DNA from: Cellulomonas sp. URHD0024
GTDB lineage: Bacteria; Actinomycetota; Actinomycetes; Actinomycetales; Cellulomonadaceae
NCBI RefSeq assembly: GCF_000426185.1
Contig: NZ_AUEW01000015.1
Location: 1-64,000, forward strand
Direction: 5' to 3'
Length of the DNA stretch: 64,000 nucleotides
Part shown: positions 49,644 through 58,909 of the stretch, piece after piece
Layout of the letters: each line of letters starts with the position of its first letter
How positions within the stretch are numbered: the first letter of the stretch is position 1
Program-made: the position numbers and the translations under genes
The notes under the pieces: generated by a model
The model's database searches: none
What the model was told of the DNA's origin: nothing
The model's input: only the letters and a program-made list of their open reading frames with translations

Positions 49644-50528
49644 TCAGGCCTCGGGGATGGGGCGGCCGAAGGCCTCGAGGGTCATGGCCTCGGGCTCGGG
49701 TCCCCCGCGGTGACCGGTGTCCAGGGCGTCGATCGCGGCGAGCTCGTCGGCCGTGAGCTGGACGTCTGCGACGTCGAAGTTCTCCGCGATGCGTGCGGGG
49801 GTGACGGACTTGGGGATCGCGGAGCGGCCCTGCTGCAGGTGCCAGCCGAGCATCACCTGCGCCGGCGTCTTGCCGTGGGCTGCCGCGATGGCGGTGATCG
49901 TCGGGTCCTGGAGTGTCGACGTGTGTCCGGAGTCGCGGTAGAAGGTGATGCCGCCGATGGGGGACCACGCCTGCGAGACGATGCCGTGCTCCGCGTCGGC
50001 GGCGAGGACGCCCGGCTGGCGGAAGTACGGGTGGACCTCGACCTGGTTGACGGCTGGCACCACGGTCGTCGCGGCGAGCAGGTCGGCGAGGTGGTCAGGC
50101 ATGAAGTTCGACACCCCGATCGCGCGGACCTTCCCGTCCGCCAGCAAGGTCTCCAGCGCCCGGTAGGCCTCGATCGTCAGGTCGAACCGGCTGGGCAGCG
50201 CCTGGTGCAGGATCAGCAGGTCGATCGTGTCCACGCGCAGCTTGGCAGCCGACGTGTCGAACGCGTGGAGCGTCGACTCGTACCCGTAGTCGCTGATCCA
50301 GACCTTGGTCTCGACGAAGATCTCGTCGCGCCCCAGCCCGGACTCGCGGATCGCCTGGCCGACCTCGCGCTCGTTCCCGTACGCGGCGGCGGTGTCGATG
50401 TGCCGGTAGCCGACCTGCAGGGCGCAGCGCACGGCGGCCACCGTCTCGGCGGGTGGGGTCTGAAACACCCCGAAGCCGAGGGCCGGCATGGTCAGGTCGT
50501 TGCTCAGGGTGAGCGTGGGGATCGTCAT
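49644..50528 (-). CDS. Aldo/keto reductase
   Basis: ATG 50528 follows GGAGG; 294 residues. The catalytic tetrad is readable: Asp in HIDTAAAYGNE, Tyr in AYGNE, Lys in ETKVW and His in LLILHQALPS. The NADPH site includes PKSVTPARIAENFDV. Family AKR5-like 2,5-diketogluconate-reductase group by overall pattern. It is divergent from an HTH regulator, with a perfect palindrome between. Confidence 0.93.
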   Translation of the reverse strand: MTIPTLTLSNDLTMPALGFGVFQTPPAETVAAVRCALQVGYRHIDTAAAYGNEREVGQAIRESGLGRDEIFVETKVWISDYGYESTLHAFDTSAAKLRVDTIDLLILHQALPSRFDLTIEAYRALETLLADGKVRAIGVSNFMPDHLADLLAATTVVPAVNQVEVHPYFRQPGVLAADAEHGIVSQAWSPIGGITFYRDSGHTSTLQDPTITAIAAAHGKTPAQVMLGWHLQQGRSAIPKSVTPARIAENFDVADVQLTADELAAIDALDTGHRGGPEPEAMTLEAFGRPIPEA

Positions 50529-50573
50529 GACCTCCACGCTACGAACCGGCCGAGGCTCCTGGGAGGGTCTGCC

Positions 50574-50586
50574 GTTACCGGGTAAC
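50574..50586. promoter_or_regulatory. Candidate operator between AKR and HTH genes
   Basis: GTTACC-G-GGTAAC is a perfect 6-1-6 palindrome in the 103-nt divergent gap, a likely site for the adjacent HTH regulator. Confidence 0.6.
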
Positions 50587-50631
50587 GACAGAACCTGCCG
50601 GTGACCGGCGACCGAAAGTACGGTCGACGGT

Positions 50632-51557
50632 ATGGACCTGATCGCCGAGACCCGGGAGTTCCTGATGACGCGCCGCGGGCGGATCACGCCCGAGCGCGCC
50701 GGACTGGCGGCCTACGGCGGCAACCGGCGGGTGCCGGGGCTGCGCCGCGAGGAGGTCTCGATGCTCGCCGGCGTGAGCATCGACTACTACACGCGGATGG
50801 AACGCGGGAACCTCTCGGGGGTCTCCGAGGAGGTCCTCGAAGCCCTCGCCGAGGCCTTGCAGCTCGACGAGGCCGAGCGCGGTCACCTGTTCGACCTCGC
50901 CCGTACGGCCAATGCCTCGGGCACCGCCCGGTCGCGTGCCCGGAGGGCGCCGACGCCCGTCCTGCGACCCGTCGTGCAGCGCATCCTGGACAGCCTCGAA
51001 GGTGCACCGGCGTTCGTGCGCAACGGACGGCTGGACGTCCTCGGTGCGAACCTGCTCGGGCGCGCCCTGTACGCACCGCTCTACGACTCGCCGCAGCGAG
51101 CGCCCGGGCGCCCGGTCAACACCGCCCGCTTCCAGTTCCTCGACCCGGACGCCGCGCGGGAATTCTGGGGGGAGAAGGCGGACCGCATCGCGCACGACGC
51201 CGTCGCGATCCTGCGCGCCGAGGCCGGCCGCAACCCCTACGACAAGCGCCTGACCGACCTCGTCGGGGAGCTGTCCACCCGCAGCGAGGACTTCCGCCGC
51301 CTGTGGGCCTCGCACGACGTCCGTTACCACCGCTCCGGGACCAAGGCGTTCCACCACCCGGTCGTCGGCCTCATCGAGCTCGACTACGAGGCCCTCGTGC
51401 TGCCGGCCGACCCCGGGCTGCAGCTCAACGTGTACTCGGCGGTGCCCGGCTCGCCGTCGGCCGACGCCCTGGTGCTCTCTCGTCGTGGGCCGCGACGACC
51501 TTGGCGGGTCAACCCGAGGTCGGCGCAGCACCGAGCACGGCGACCAGAGAATCCTGA
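50632..51557 (+). pseudogene. XRE/MmyB-type HTH regulator with a C-terminal frameshift
   Basis: The gene starts at ATG 50632. An N-terminal XRE HTH (RRVPGLRREEVSMLAGVSIDYYTRMERGNLSGVSEEVLEALAEALQL) is followed by the MmyB-like ligand domain (LRPVVQRILDSLEGAPAFVRNGRLDVLGANLLGRALYAPLY, DRIAHDAVAILRAEAG, RRLWASHDVRYHRSGTKAFHHPVVGLIELDYEAL). Homologues end with a leucine-rich SWAAT-type tail. Here that tail (LSSWAATTLAG, stop at 51557) is in another frame, so one base appears to be missing near 51470-51480. In the present frame the protein has no stop and reads on into the next gene. A sequencing error is possible. It probably controls the divergent AKR gene. Confidence 0.75.
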
Positions 51558-51618
51558 GATCGGTACTTCGACCTGGACACTTGTTCAGATCCGGTCCCTG
51601 TGTGCCGATAGCCGCTGT

Positions 51619-53091
51619 ATGAGGCCTCTCGACCTGACCCGTGCCCGCACCTTTGCCCTGCTGACCCTGCCCGTGACCGTCGCGCTGACGCTGAGCTGCG
51701 CGACGGTGGCCTCCGCGGCTCCCGGCACCCTGCCGACCTTCACCATCGCCGGGGTCATGGGATGGACGAACGACCCGACCCCCACGCTCAGGTTGGCCGG
51801 CCTGACCGAGCCGTTGCGGTCAGCCAACGTCTTCGTCGACGAGAGCGAGGTCGCTGTCCCGTGGGCCCCGGGCTTCGGTCCGTACACGCTCGCGGCGCTG
51901 GGCGACGGCGAGCACACGGTCCGGGTGGAGGCCGTCGACCTCGAGGGTGACCAGTTCGCGACGTCGACGACGTTCCGCATCGACCAGACGCTGCCCACCA
52001 TCTCGATGTTCGGGTACGAGGACGAGGGCCGGCCGTTCGCGCCCGGCAACCTGACGGCCTCCACGAGCGTGACGATCCCGGTCTCGGTGTACCGCGACAT
52101 CGACCGGTCCGCGCTCGAAGGCACCCTCGACGGTCGCCACGTCAAGCTTGCCGACGGCAGGTTCGAGTACGTCTTCGATGGCCTCAGGCTCGGCCGGCAC
52201 ACGCTGTCGGTCACCGGCACGGACTCCGAGGGTGGGGTCAACAGGTCGTCGTTCAGCTGGACGGTCGTCGCGCCGGCCGCCCTGTCGGTCACCGTTCCTC
52301 AGCTCGTCGACGGCTCGTACACGCTCGCCACCACGGTGACGCTCGTGGTGGCGGACGAGCCCGGCTCGGCCACCGAGTGGATCGCGAACGTCGGCGACCC
52401 CTTCACCCCAGTCAGCGGCGGCAGGGTCGTCCTGACGCATCAGGCGAAGGGCGACCACTCGCTGTTCTTCCGCACGCTCAACGCCGCGGGGATCCCCGGC
52501 TACCAGTGGGTCACGTTCCACGTCGGGCTCCCCGACGGTCTCGTCGACGCTCCCAGCCCCACCCCTCCAACCCCCGCCCCTCCGAAACCCGCCCCTCCGA
52601 TCGCGTCCCCGCCGGCTGTGCCCACGCGGCCGACGCTCCAGACGCAGGCGTCCGCGGTCCCGCCCGCCGTCATCCGCGCCGGGATCCGAGCCGGTGCCCG
52701 CGGCGACGTGGTCGCGCTGATCCAGCAGATCGTCCACGCCGACGTCGACGGCATCTTCGGACCGCGGACCCGGGCGGCTGTCATCGCCTTCCAGCGTCCC
52801 TGGGGTCTGGTCCCGGACGGCATCGTCGGACCCCGGACCTGGGCCGTCATGCTCCAGCTCAGCGCAGGTCAGCCGGCTCGCACCGAGGGCACCTCGACTG
52901 GTCGGCCCACGGTCCGCCGGGGTGACAGGGGCGCCGACGTCGCGATCGTCCAGGCGCACGTCGGCGTCACGGTGGACTCCGTGTTCGGGCCTCGCACGCA
53001 GGCCGCGGTCAAGGGGTTCCAGAAGGCGCACGGCCTGACAGTCGACGGGATCGTCGGCCCGAAGACGTGGAAGGTCGTCCTCGGCGGCTGA
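51619..53091 (+). CDS. Secreted protein with two peptidoglycan-binding domains
   Basis: ATG 51619 begins a signal peptide (LTRARTFALLTLPVTVALTLSC, cleavage near VASAAP); 490 residues. Two or three Ig-like beta domains lie at about residues 35-310. A Pro-rich linker (TPPTPAPPKPAPP) follows. Two PG_binding_1 domains close the protein: GARGDVVALIQQIVHADVDGIFGPRTRAAVIAFQ at about 355-410 and RGDRGADVAIVQAHVGVTVDSVFGPRTQAAVKGFQKAHGLTVDGIVGPKTW at about 430-488. It should attach non-covalently to the wall. It is in frame with the upstream HTH gene with no intervening stop. Confidence 0.85.
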   Translation: MRPLDLTRARTFALLTLPVTVALTLSCATVASAAPGTLPTFTIAGVMGWTNDPTPTLRLAGLTEPLRSANVFVDESEVAVPWAPGFGPYTLAALGDGEHTVRVEAVDLEGDQFATSTTFRIDQTLPTISMFGYEDEGRPFAPGNLTASTSVTIPVSVYRDIDRSALEGTLDGRHVKLADGRFEYVFDGLRLGRHTLSVTGTDSEGGVNRSSFSWTVVAPAALSVTVPQLVDGSYTLATTVTLVVADEPGSATEWIANVGDPFTPVSGGRVVLTHQAKGDHSLFFRTLNAAGIPGYQWVTFHVGLPDGLVDAPSPTPPTPAPPKPAPPIASPPAVPTRPTLQTQASAVPPAVIRAGIRAGARGDVVALIQQIVHADVDGIFGPRTRAAVIAFQRPWGLVPDGIVGPRTWAVMLQLSAGQPARTEGTSTGRPTVRRGDRGADVAIVQAHVGVTVDSVFGPRTQAAVKGFQKAHGLTVDGIVGPKTWKVVLGG

Positions 53092-53170
53092 CCGAGCCGG
53101 TGAACGCACCGAGTCGCGCATCCTGTGCCGGGGTCGTGCCGTCGGACCACTCGCGCTGTACCGTGAAGGT

Positions 53171-53374
53171 GTGCCCACAGCCCCGGCCGACTGGTACCCG
53201 GATCCGCAGCAGCCCTCGCGCCTGCGCTACTGGGACGGTGCCGGCTGGACCGGCTACCTGGTCGAGCCGGAGCGCCCCGGCGTCGTCCGGTACGAACGGC
53301 CACCGTGGGGGGCGGCCTACGTCCCCGGCGGGATCAACGTGCCGCTGTCGGTGGCGGTGATCTCCGCGTTCTGA
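53171..53374 (+). CDS. Small DUF2510 protein
   Basis: GTG 53171 gives 67 residues. The DUF2510 motif ADWYPDPQQPSRLRYWDGAGWTGYLVEP fills the first half. The rest (PPWGAAYVPGGINVPLSVAVISAF) is short and hydrophobic. It lacks the TM region usually found after DUF2510, so it may be truncated or a minimal form. Confidence 0.65.
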   Translation: MPTAPADWYPDPQQPSRLRYWDGAGWTGYLVEPERPGVVRYERPPWGAAYVPGGINVPLSVAVISAF

Positions 53375-53392
53375 GCTGGGCGAGGAGCAACC

Positions 53393-53998
53393 ATGGGCCG
53401 CCTGTACATCGACCTGTTCGTCACCCTGGACGGCGTCGCGCAGGCGCCCGGCGGCCCGGAGGAGGACCCGTCCGGCGGCTTCCCTTTCGGCGGCTGGCAG
53501 GCGCCGCTGTTCGACGACGAGGTCGGTCGCTCGGTGGGTGCGGGCATCGCGAGCATGGACGCGCTCCTGCTCGGGCGCCGGACCTACGACATCTTCGCCG
53601 GGTACTGGCCGCACCAGGAGAACGACATCGCCCAGCAGCTCAACACGGTGCCCAAGTACGTCGCCAGTCGTGGGACGCCGGACCTGCAGTGGTCCGGGTC
53701 CAGCCAGCTCGGCCCGGATCTCGTCGCGGAGGTCGAGGCGGTGCGGGACCGCCATGAGAGCACCCACGTCATCGGCAGTGTCGACCTCGTCCAGACGCTG
53801 CTCACCGAGCGACTGTTCGACGTGCTGACGCTCTGGGTCTATCCGATCGTCCTCGGTCAGGGCAAGAAGGTCTTCCCTGAGGGTTCGCGGCCGTCCGGGT
53901 TCAGGCTGCTCGAGCCGCCCGTGGCGGGGAGTGCGGGTGCAGTCCAGCTGCGCTACGGCCCGACGGGCGCCGACCCCAGCACCGGCGACATGACCTGA
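53393..53998 (+). CDS. Dihydrofolate-reductase-fold (RibD C-terminal-like) protein
   Basis: ATG 53393 follows GAGGAG; 201 residues. Pattern: LYIDLFVTLDGVAQAPGGPEED, GRRTYDIFAGYWPHQEND, KYVASRGTPDLQWSGSSQLG, and the NADPH-site region VIGSVDLVQTLLTERLFDVLTLWVYPIVLGQGKKVFPEG. This is the actinomycete DHFR-like reductase family, generally of unknown substrate. Its 3' end overlaps the opposing gene by 46 bp. Confidence 0.9.
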   Translation: MGRLYIDLFVTLDGVAQAPGGPEEDPSGGFPFGGWQAPLFDDEVGRSVGAGIASMDALLLGRRTYDIFAGYWPHQENDIAQQLNTVPKYVASRGTPDLQWSGSSQLGPDLVAEVEAVRDRHESTHVIGSVDLVQTLLTERLFDVLTLWVYPIVLGQGKKVFPEGSRPSGFRLLEPPVAGSAGAVQLRYGPTGADPSTGDMT

Positions 53999-54417
53999 GT
54001 GCTCGGTGCCGTCTGTCGGTCGTGAACGCTGAGCTTCTCGGAGAACGCTCGAGCGCGTGCGACCGCGGCATCGCTGGCCTCCCGCATGGCGATCTCGTCC
54101 GACGCCGACGCCGGGACGGGCCACGAGCACCACGCGCGCGGCTCGTCGGGACCCGGCGGCGGTGCGCCCACGGGACGGCACGGGGACACCTGCGCGGCGG
54201 GACGCTCGACCTCCGTCCCCTCGCTCGTCCGCTCCGGGCCGCTCGCGACACCGACCCCGATCGCCCCGGCCATCAGGACGGCACCCGAGATGCCCAGGAT
54301 GCGGCGCACGTGCGCAGTCCGCTCGCCCAGCTCGGGCGCGTCTGCCGGGTTCGACCCCATGTCGAACTCGACGACCGTCTGCAGATGAGCGGTGCGGCGC
54401 AGCGCAGCGTCGACCAT
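53953..54417 (-). CDS. Single-pass membrane protein of unknown function
   Basis: This encodes 154 residues. An N-terminal cytoplasmic segment (about 35 residues) leads into a TM helix (ILGISGAVLMAGAIGVGVASG, about residues 40-60). The outer part has a Cys pair in CRPVGAPPPGPDEPRAWCSWPVP and an Ala-rich helix (REASDAAVARARAFSEKL). The end lies inside the DHFR-like gene on the other strand. No family recognised. Confidence 0.55.
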   Translation of the reverse strand: MVDAALRRTAHLQTVVEFDMGSNPADAPELGERTAHVRRILGISGAVLMAGAIGVGVASGPERTSEGTEVERPAAQVSPCRPVGAPPPGPDEPRAWCSWPVPASASDEIAMREASDAAVARARAFSEKLSVHDRQTAPSTQVMSPVLGSAPVGP

Positions 54418-54493
54418 GGCACGGACCTCTCGTCGGCGTTCACCCGCCGTACGTCAGCACGGCGTCGATCGACGGGGCGGTCCCGTCAGCTCC

Positions 54494-56296
54494 TCAGGGG
54501 GTCGGCACGGGACCACCCGTGATCCGGTTCTGCGGGCCCGGGCCCTTCGGACCGGTGCCCAGGTAGGCCGCCAGAGAGTCGACGTCGAAACCGGGTGCGG
54601 TCGTGCGGTCGGTGGCGGCGGTGAGCTTGGTGAACCCGTCTCCTCCGTTGGCGAGGAAGTCGTTGGTGCTCACGCGGTACGTCGCGGTGGGGTCGATCGG
54701 CGTGCCGTTCAGAGCGATGTCGCTGACCCGGCTGCCCAGGGCCGCGGACGGCGAGTAGGTGTACGTGAATCCCGCGGACACCTGCAGGATCTTCGTCGTC
54801 GTCTGGCCGGCGTAGCCGGCGAACTGCTGCTCCAGGACGTCCTTGAGCTGGGCGCCGGTGAGCGTCACCGTGACCACCAGGTTGTTGAACGGCTGCACGG
54901 TGAACACCTCGCCGTAGGTCACCTGGCCCGCCGCCTCACCACCTGGTGAGTTCGCGAAGGTCAGGTCCGAACGGATGCCGCCGGGGTTCATCAGGGCGAG
55001 CTGGACGCCTGCCGACGCGGTGTAGGCGACCATGCCGTCGGCGATCACGTCGCCCAGCGCGCTCTCACCCGCCGTGTTCGGCGTCCGGGTGATGTCGGCA
55101 GTGATCGAGCCGACGATCCGGTTGGCCAGCGGCGCGACCGCGGTGCGGTACTTGTCGGCGATGACCTGGGCGTCGGCGTCGACCGTCGCCGGGTTGCGCA
55201 CGTAGATGCCTGGTGCGGACTGCTGCCAGGTCCCGTCGGCGTTCTTGACGCCGTTCTCGACGATGAGGTTGCGGGCGTCGGCCGAGACCAGCCGCTTGGT
55301 CCGCTTGTCGAGCGTGAGGTGGATGTCCGTCAACAGGGTGCCGTTGCTCCCGGCACTGGTGACGACGGTGCTCGCGCCGGAGGAGTTCGGCAACGCGCAG
55401 GTGTAGGACCGGTGCGTGTGACCGCTCACGACCACGCCGTACGCCGGGTCCAGGTGCGACACGATGTCGGTCACGGCGCCCGTGAATCCGGTGCAGCCGC
55501 TCGGGTCCAGCGGGGGCGGGCCGCTCTGCTGACCGCCCTCGTGCAGGAGCAGGACGATCGACTTCACACCCTTGTGCCGCAGCTCGCGGGCGTAGCGGTT
55601 GGCCGTGGTCGCCTCGTCGAGGAAGGTGACGTTCGTGATGCCGGCCGGGTTCACGATGCCCGCCGTCCCCTCGAGCGTCATCCCGACGAAGGCCACCTTC
55701 ACGCCGCCGACCTTCTCGATCGTGTACGGCGCGAGGATCGGACGGTTGGTCGTCTTGTCGACGACGTTGGCCGCCAGCATCGGGTAGTTGGCGCCGCTGA
55801 ACCCGTCGCCGTCCTGGCAGCCGTCGACCGGGTGGCAGCCGCCGTTCTGCAGCCGGAGGAGCTCCGTCACGCCCTCGTCGAACTCGTGGTTGCCGACGCT
55901 CGTCACGTCCAGGCCGAGGGAGTTCATCTCGTCGACCGTCGGCTCGTCGTGGAATGCCGCGCTGACCAGCGGGCTCGCGCCCACGAGGTCGCCTGCGGCC
56001 ACGGTGAAGTTGTACGGCGACTCCTGCTCCTGCTCGGCCCGCAGCTTCTTCACCGCGGTGGCGAGGTACTCGACGCCGCCCGCCGGTGTGCCGTTGACCA
56101 GTCCACCGCTGCCTGTGGGTGGGTCGATAGCCCCGTGGAAGTCGTTGAACGCGATGAGGTTGACGGCCACCGTCTTGGGGGGCTTCGGCGGCTTCGGTGG
56201 CTTGCCGTGTGCGTCGGCGGCGGCGGCGCTCGTGAGAACCAGGGCCAGGGCGGCGACGACGGCGGCGGCACCTTGGCGCGGGCGAACGATCGGCAT
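54494..56296 (-). CDS. Secreted 5'-nucleotidase / UDP-sugar hydrolase family protein
   Basis: ATG 56296 follows GAGGAG; 600 residues. Signal peptide ends near ADAHG and a PPKPPK linker follows. Metallophosphatase domain: LIAFNDFHGAIDP, AGDLVGASP, SVGNHEFDEG, VSGHTHRSY. C-terminal nucleotidase domain: ALMNPGGIRSDLTF, GEVFTVQPFNNLVVTVTLTGAQL and RVSTNDFLANGGDGF. It should degrade nucleotides outside the cell for phosphate or nucleoside uptake. Confidence 0.94.
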   Translation of the reverse strand: MPIVRPRQGAAAVVAALALVLTSAAAADAHGKPPKPPKPPKTVAVNLIAFNDFHGAIDPPTGSGGLVNGTPAGGVEYLATAVKKLRAEQEQESPYNFTVAAGDLVGASPLVSAAFHDEPTVDEMNSLGLDVTSVGNHEFDEGVTELLRLQNGGCHPVDGCQDGDGFSGANYPMLAANVVDKTTNRPILAPYTIEKVGGVKVAFVGMTLEGTAGIVNPAGITNVTFLDEATTANRYARELRHKGVKSIVLLLHEGGQQSGPPPLDPSGCTGFTGAVTDIVSHLDPAYGVVVSGHTHRSYTCALPNSSGASTVVTSAGSNGTLLTDIHLTLDKRTKRLVSADARNLIVENGVKNADGTWQQSAPGIYVRNPATVDADAQVIADKYRTAVAPLANRIVGSITADITRTPNTAGESALGDVIADGMVAYTASAGVQLALMNPGGIRSDLTFANSPGGEAAGQVTYGEVFTVQPFNNLVVTVTLTGAQLKDVLEQQFAGYAGQTTTKILQVSAGFTYTYSPSAALGSRVSDIALNGTPIDPTATYRVSTNDFLANGGDGFTKLTAATDRTTAPGFDVDSLAAYLGTGPKGPGPQNRITGGPVPTP

Positions 56297-56491
56297 GGGG
56301 GCTCCTCGGTCGGGGTCGGGCTACCAGCAACCCTGCCTAGTTTGGACCGGTTTGGGAAGGGCGACGGCTACCCGAGCGGCATCGTTCTCGACTCGTTCAC
56401 CTCCGACGACGACGAAGCCAAGAAGGAGCGGGAGCCGGCGACGCCCTGACGGGGCTGCGTGCGCGGTGGGCTGCCCAGTCTGCGAGCCGAG

Positions 56492-56893
56492 CTACGGCGT
56501 GGTCAGGGCGTCGTCCGACGTGAGCAGGACGACGTTGCCGTCGGGGTCGTCGACCATGGCCGCGTAGGGCGCGTTCGTCTGCTCCGGCGCCATGCGGCCG
56601 TGGTACCCGGCCGCGGTGAGCTCGGCGTACGTGGCGTCGACCGCCGCGTCGTCGCCGAGGTAGAACTCGAGGAGCGTCTGGTAGCTGCCGCGCGCGGGGC
56701 GGGCGTGGCCGGCGTCGTGGCGAGCAGTGAACACGGTGTCGAAGAAGAGCGTCACCCCGCTTCCCATCCGGTGCAGCACGAACGGCTTGTCGTCCTCGCC
56801 TGCCGGGATGTCCAGCCCGAGCAGCCGGTAGAAGCGCAGCGCGGTCGGCATGTCGCTCACCACGAGCCCGACCATGGTCAGCTGGATCTCCAT
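56492..56893 (-). CDS. VOC-superfamily (glyoxalase-like) protein
   Basis: ATG 56893 follows GGGAG; 133 residues. The beta-alpha-beta-beta-beta repeat is seen in TMVGLVVSDMPTALRFYRLLGLDIP and the C-terminal FYLGDDAAVDATYAELTAAG with DPDGNVVLL. Possible metal ligands are Glu in LLEFYLG and the Asp/Asn region. Substrate unknown; could be an antibiotic-resistance-like or dioxygenase-like protein. Confidence 0.87.
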   Translation of the reverse strand: MEIQLTMVGLVVSDMPTALRFYRLLGLDIPAGEDDKPFVLHRMGSGVTLFFDTVFTARHDAGHARPARGSYQTLLEFYLGDDAAVDATYAELTAAGYHGRMAPEQTNAPYAAMVDDPDGNVVLLTSDDALTTP

Positions 56894-56957
56894 GGCTCCC
56901 ATGCTGCACCGACGCGCGACCGGGTGCTACGGCGTGTGGCGACCTGGGTGCTGGTCC

Positions 56958-58088
56958 TCACCGCGCGGGAAGGACCAGCTCCACGACGAGGCCGCCGCCC
57001 GAGCGCGGGCTGAGCGCGAGCCGGCCGCCGTGGTGGTCGGTCACCGCGCGCACCACCGTCAGACCCAGCCCCACACCGGCGTCGGCGCCGGTCCGGTCGT
57101 CGGCCCGCCTCCGGAACGGCAGGACCAGGTCCGCCGCCGCGTCTGCCGGGACGAGCGGCCCGGTGTTCTCCACGACGACCCGGGCACCGTCGGGAGTCGA
57201 CGACAGCGACACGGCGACCAGTCCGTCGGGCATGTTGTGGTGGGCGGCGTTCTGCACGAGGTTGGCCACCGCGCGGCCGAGCAGGACGGGCTCGCCGGGG
57301 ATGGTCACCTCGTCGAGGTGCACGTCCCAGGTCAGGCCGTCGTCGGGTCGGCGGACCTGGTCCACCGCATCGGCGAGGGCAGCCGTCAGGTCGACGTCGA
57401 CGGGTGGACCGGCTGCCTCGCCGGACTGCGCGCGGGCGAGCACGAGCAGCGCGTCGATGGTGCGGGCCGCCCGACGGCTCTGGTCGAGGGCGGTCGCCGC
57501 CGCCGCGCGGAGCTCGACCGCGTCGGCGTCCGGGTCGGCGAGCGCGACGTCGAGGGCGGCCTGCTGGTTGGCGAGCGGTGTGCGCAGCTCGTGGGACATC
57601 GTCGCGACGAGGCGGCGTTCGGAGCGCACGGTGTGCTGGACGCGGGCGAGCAGGGAGTCGAAGGTGTCGGCGAGCTCGCGCAGCTCGTCGCGGGGGCCGC
57701 CGAGCGCGATCCGTTCGTCGAGCGAGTCCGCGGAGATGGCCTGTGCTCGGGTGGTGATCGTGTGGACCGGCCGCAGCACCCGGCCCGCGACGAGCCAGCC
57801 GAGCCCGACCGACGCGGCGGTGACCAGCACGAGCGCCAGCCACGAGTTGCGGACGAGCTGGTCGATCGTCGACCCGACGGCGTCCTCGCGGACCTGGGCG
57901 ATGACGGGACCCTGCATCGGCACGTGCACCTGCTCGCTCCCGGGCACGACGTGCACGTCCGCGGACTGGTTGCCCGGGGACTGGGTGACGAGGCCGTACA
58001 CGAGTGCGAGCAGCACGGCCCCGGAGAGGGCGACCACCAGGGTGTAGAAGAGCGTGAGCCGCCAGCGGACGCTCAGGGAACGCCTCAC
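56958..58088 (-). CDS. Sensor histidine kinase
   Basis: GTG 58088 overlaps the response-regulator stop; 376 residues. TM1 is at about residues 10-33 and TM2 at about 85-105, with a short sensor loop between. HAMP domain follows. DHp box with phospho-His in ATMSHELRTPLANQQ (about residue 165). CA domain: NLVQNAAHH (N box) and GVGLGLTVV (G box). Paired with the upstream regulator; the divergent exporter operon is the likely target. Confidence 0.93.
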   Translation of the reverse strand: MRRSLSVRWRLTLFYTLVVALSGAVLLALVYGLVTQSPGNQSADVHVVPGSEQVHVPMQGPVIAQVREDAVGSTIDQLVRNSWLALVLVTAASVGLGWLVAGRVLRPVHTITTRAQAISADSLDERIALGGPRDELRELADTFDSLLARVQHTVRSERRLVATMSHELRTPLANQQAALDVALADPDADAVELRAAAATALDQSRRAARTIDALLVLARAQSGEAAGPPVDVDLTAALADAVDQVRRPDDGLTWDVHLDEVTIPGEPVLLGRAVANLVQNAAHHNMPDGLVAVSLSSTPDGARVVVENTGPLVPADAAADLVLPFRRRADDRTGADAGVGLGLTVVRAVTDHHGGRLALSPRSGGGLVVELVLPAR

Positions 58089-58747
58089 CGGACGACCAGC
58101 CGGTAGCCGGAGCCCCGGAGCGTCTCGATGACGGGTGGGTCGCCCAGCTTGCGGCGCAGGCCCACCATCGTCACTCGAACGGCGTTGGTGAACGGGTCGG
58201 CGTTCTCGTCCCAGACGCGTTGGAGCAGGTCCTCCGCGGACACGACGGCCCCGCCGGAGCGAACCAGCTCGACGAGCACCCCGTACTCCTTGAGCGTGAG
58301 GTCGACCGGGCGGTCCGCCCGCGTCGCCGTGCGGCGGGCGACGTCCACGCGCAGGTCGCCCGCAGCCAGCACCGGAGGCTGCGCCGGGGCGGTGCGACGG
58401 GCGAGCGCCTGGACCCGCGCGAGCAGCTCCGCGAACGCGAACGGCTTGGCGAGGTAGTCGTCGGCACCGAGCGCGAAGCCGTCGACCTTCTGGTCCAGAC
58501 CGCCCGCGGCGGTGAGCATCAGGATCCGCGCGGCGGAGCCGGCCGCGACGAGGGCGCGGCACACGTCGTCGCCGTGCACCACCGGCAGGTCGCGGTCGAG
58601 CAGCACCACGTCGTACCGGTTGAGGCCGGCGAGCTCGAGCGCCGTCCCGCCGTCGCACGCGACGTCCGTCGCGTACCCGGCACGGCGCAGCCCGCGCGCT
58701 AGGGCGTCGGCCATGACGTCCTCGTCCTCGGCCACGAGCACCCTCAC
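58085..58747 (-). CDS. OmpR-family response regulator
   Basis: GTG 58747 has GGAGG upstream; 220 residues. Receiver domain: acidic pair in VAEDEDV, phospho-acceptor Asp in VVLLDRDLP (about residue 51), Lys in YLAKPF. C-terminal wHTH: VDLTLKEYGVLVELVRSGGAVVSAEDLLQRVW with TVMVGLRRKLG-like recognition region (RVTMVGLRRKLG). Divergent from the export operon with a 162-nt gap. Confidence 0.95.
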   Translation of the reverse strand: MRVLVAEDEDVMADALARGLRRAGYATDVACDGGTALELAGLNRYDVVLLDRDLPVVHGDDVCRALVAAGSAARILMLTAAGGLDQKVDGFALGADDYLAKPFAFAELLARVQALARRTAPAQPPVLAAGDLRVDVARRTATRADRPVDLTLKEYGVLVELVRSGGAVVSAEDLLQRVWDENADPFTNAVRVTMVGLRRKLGDPPVIETLRGSGYRLVVR

Positions 58748-58909
58748 GTGCACCTCCGTCGCGATGCCGGTCGTCCGCGCAGCATCGGCCCCGTCGTGTT
58801 CAGCCAGCGTAAGCGCGCGGCCGGGTGCGGCTCCCGGAGCCAACGTTGCCCGAACGCACGTCGCGGTGGGCTGAGGACACCTGGACCACCGCACCCAAGG
58901 AGCGTCATC

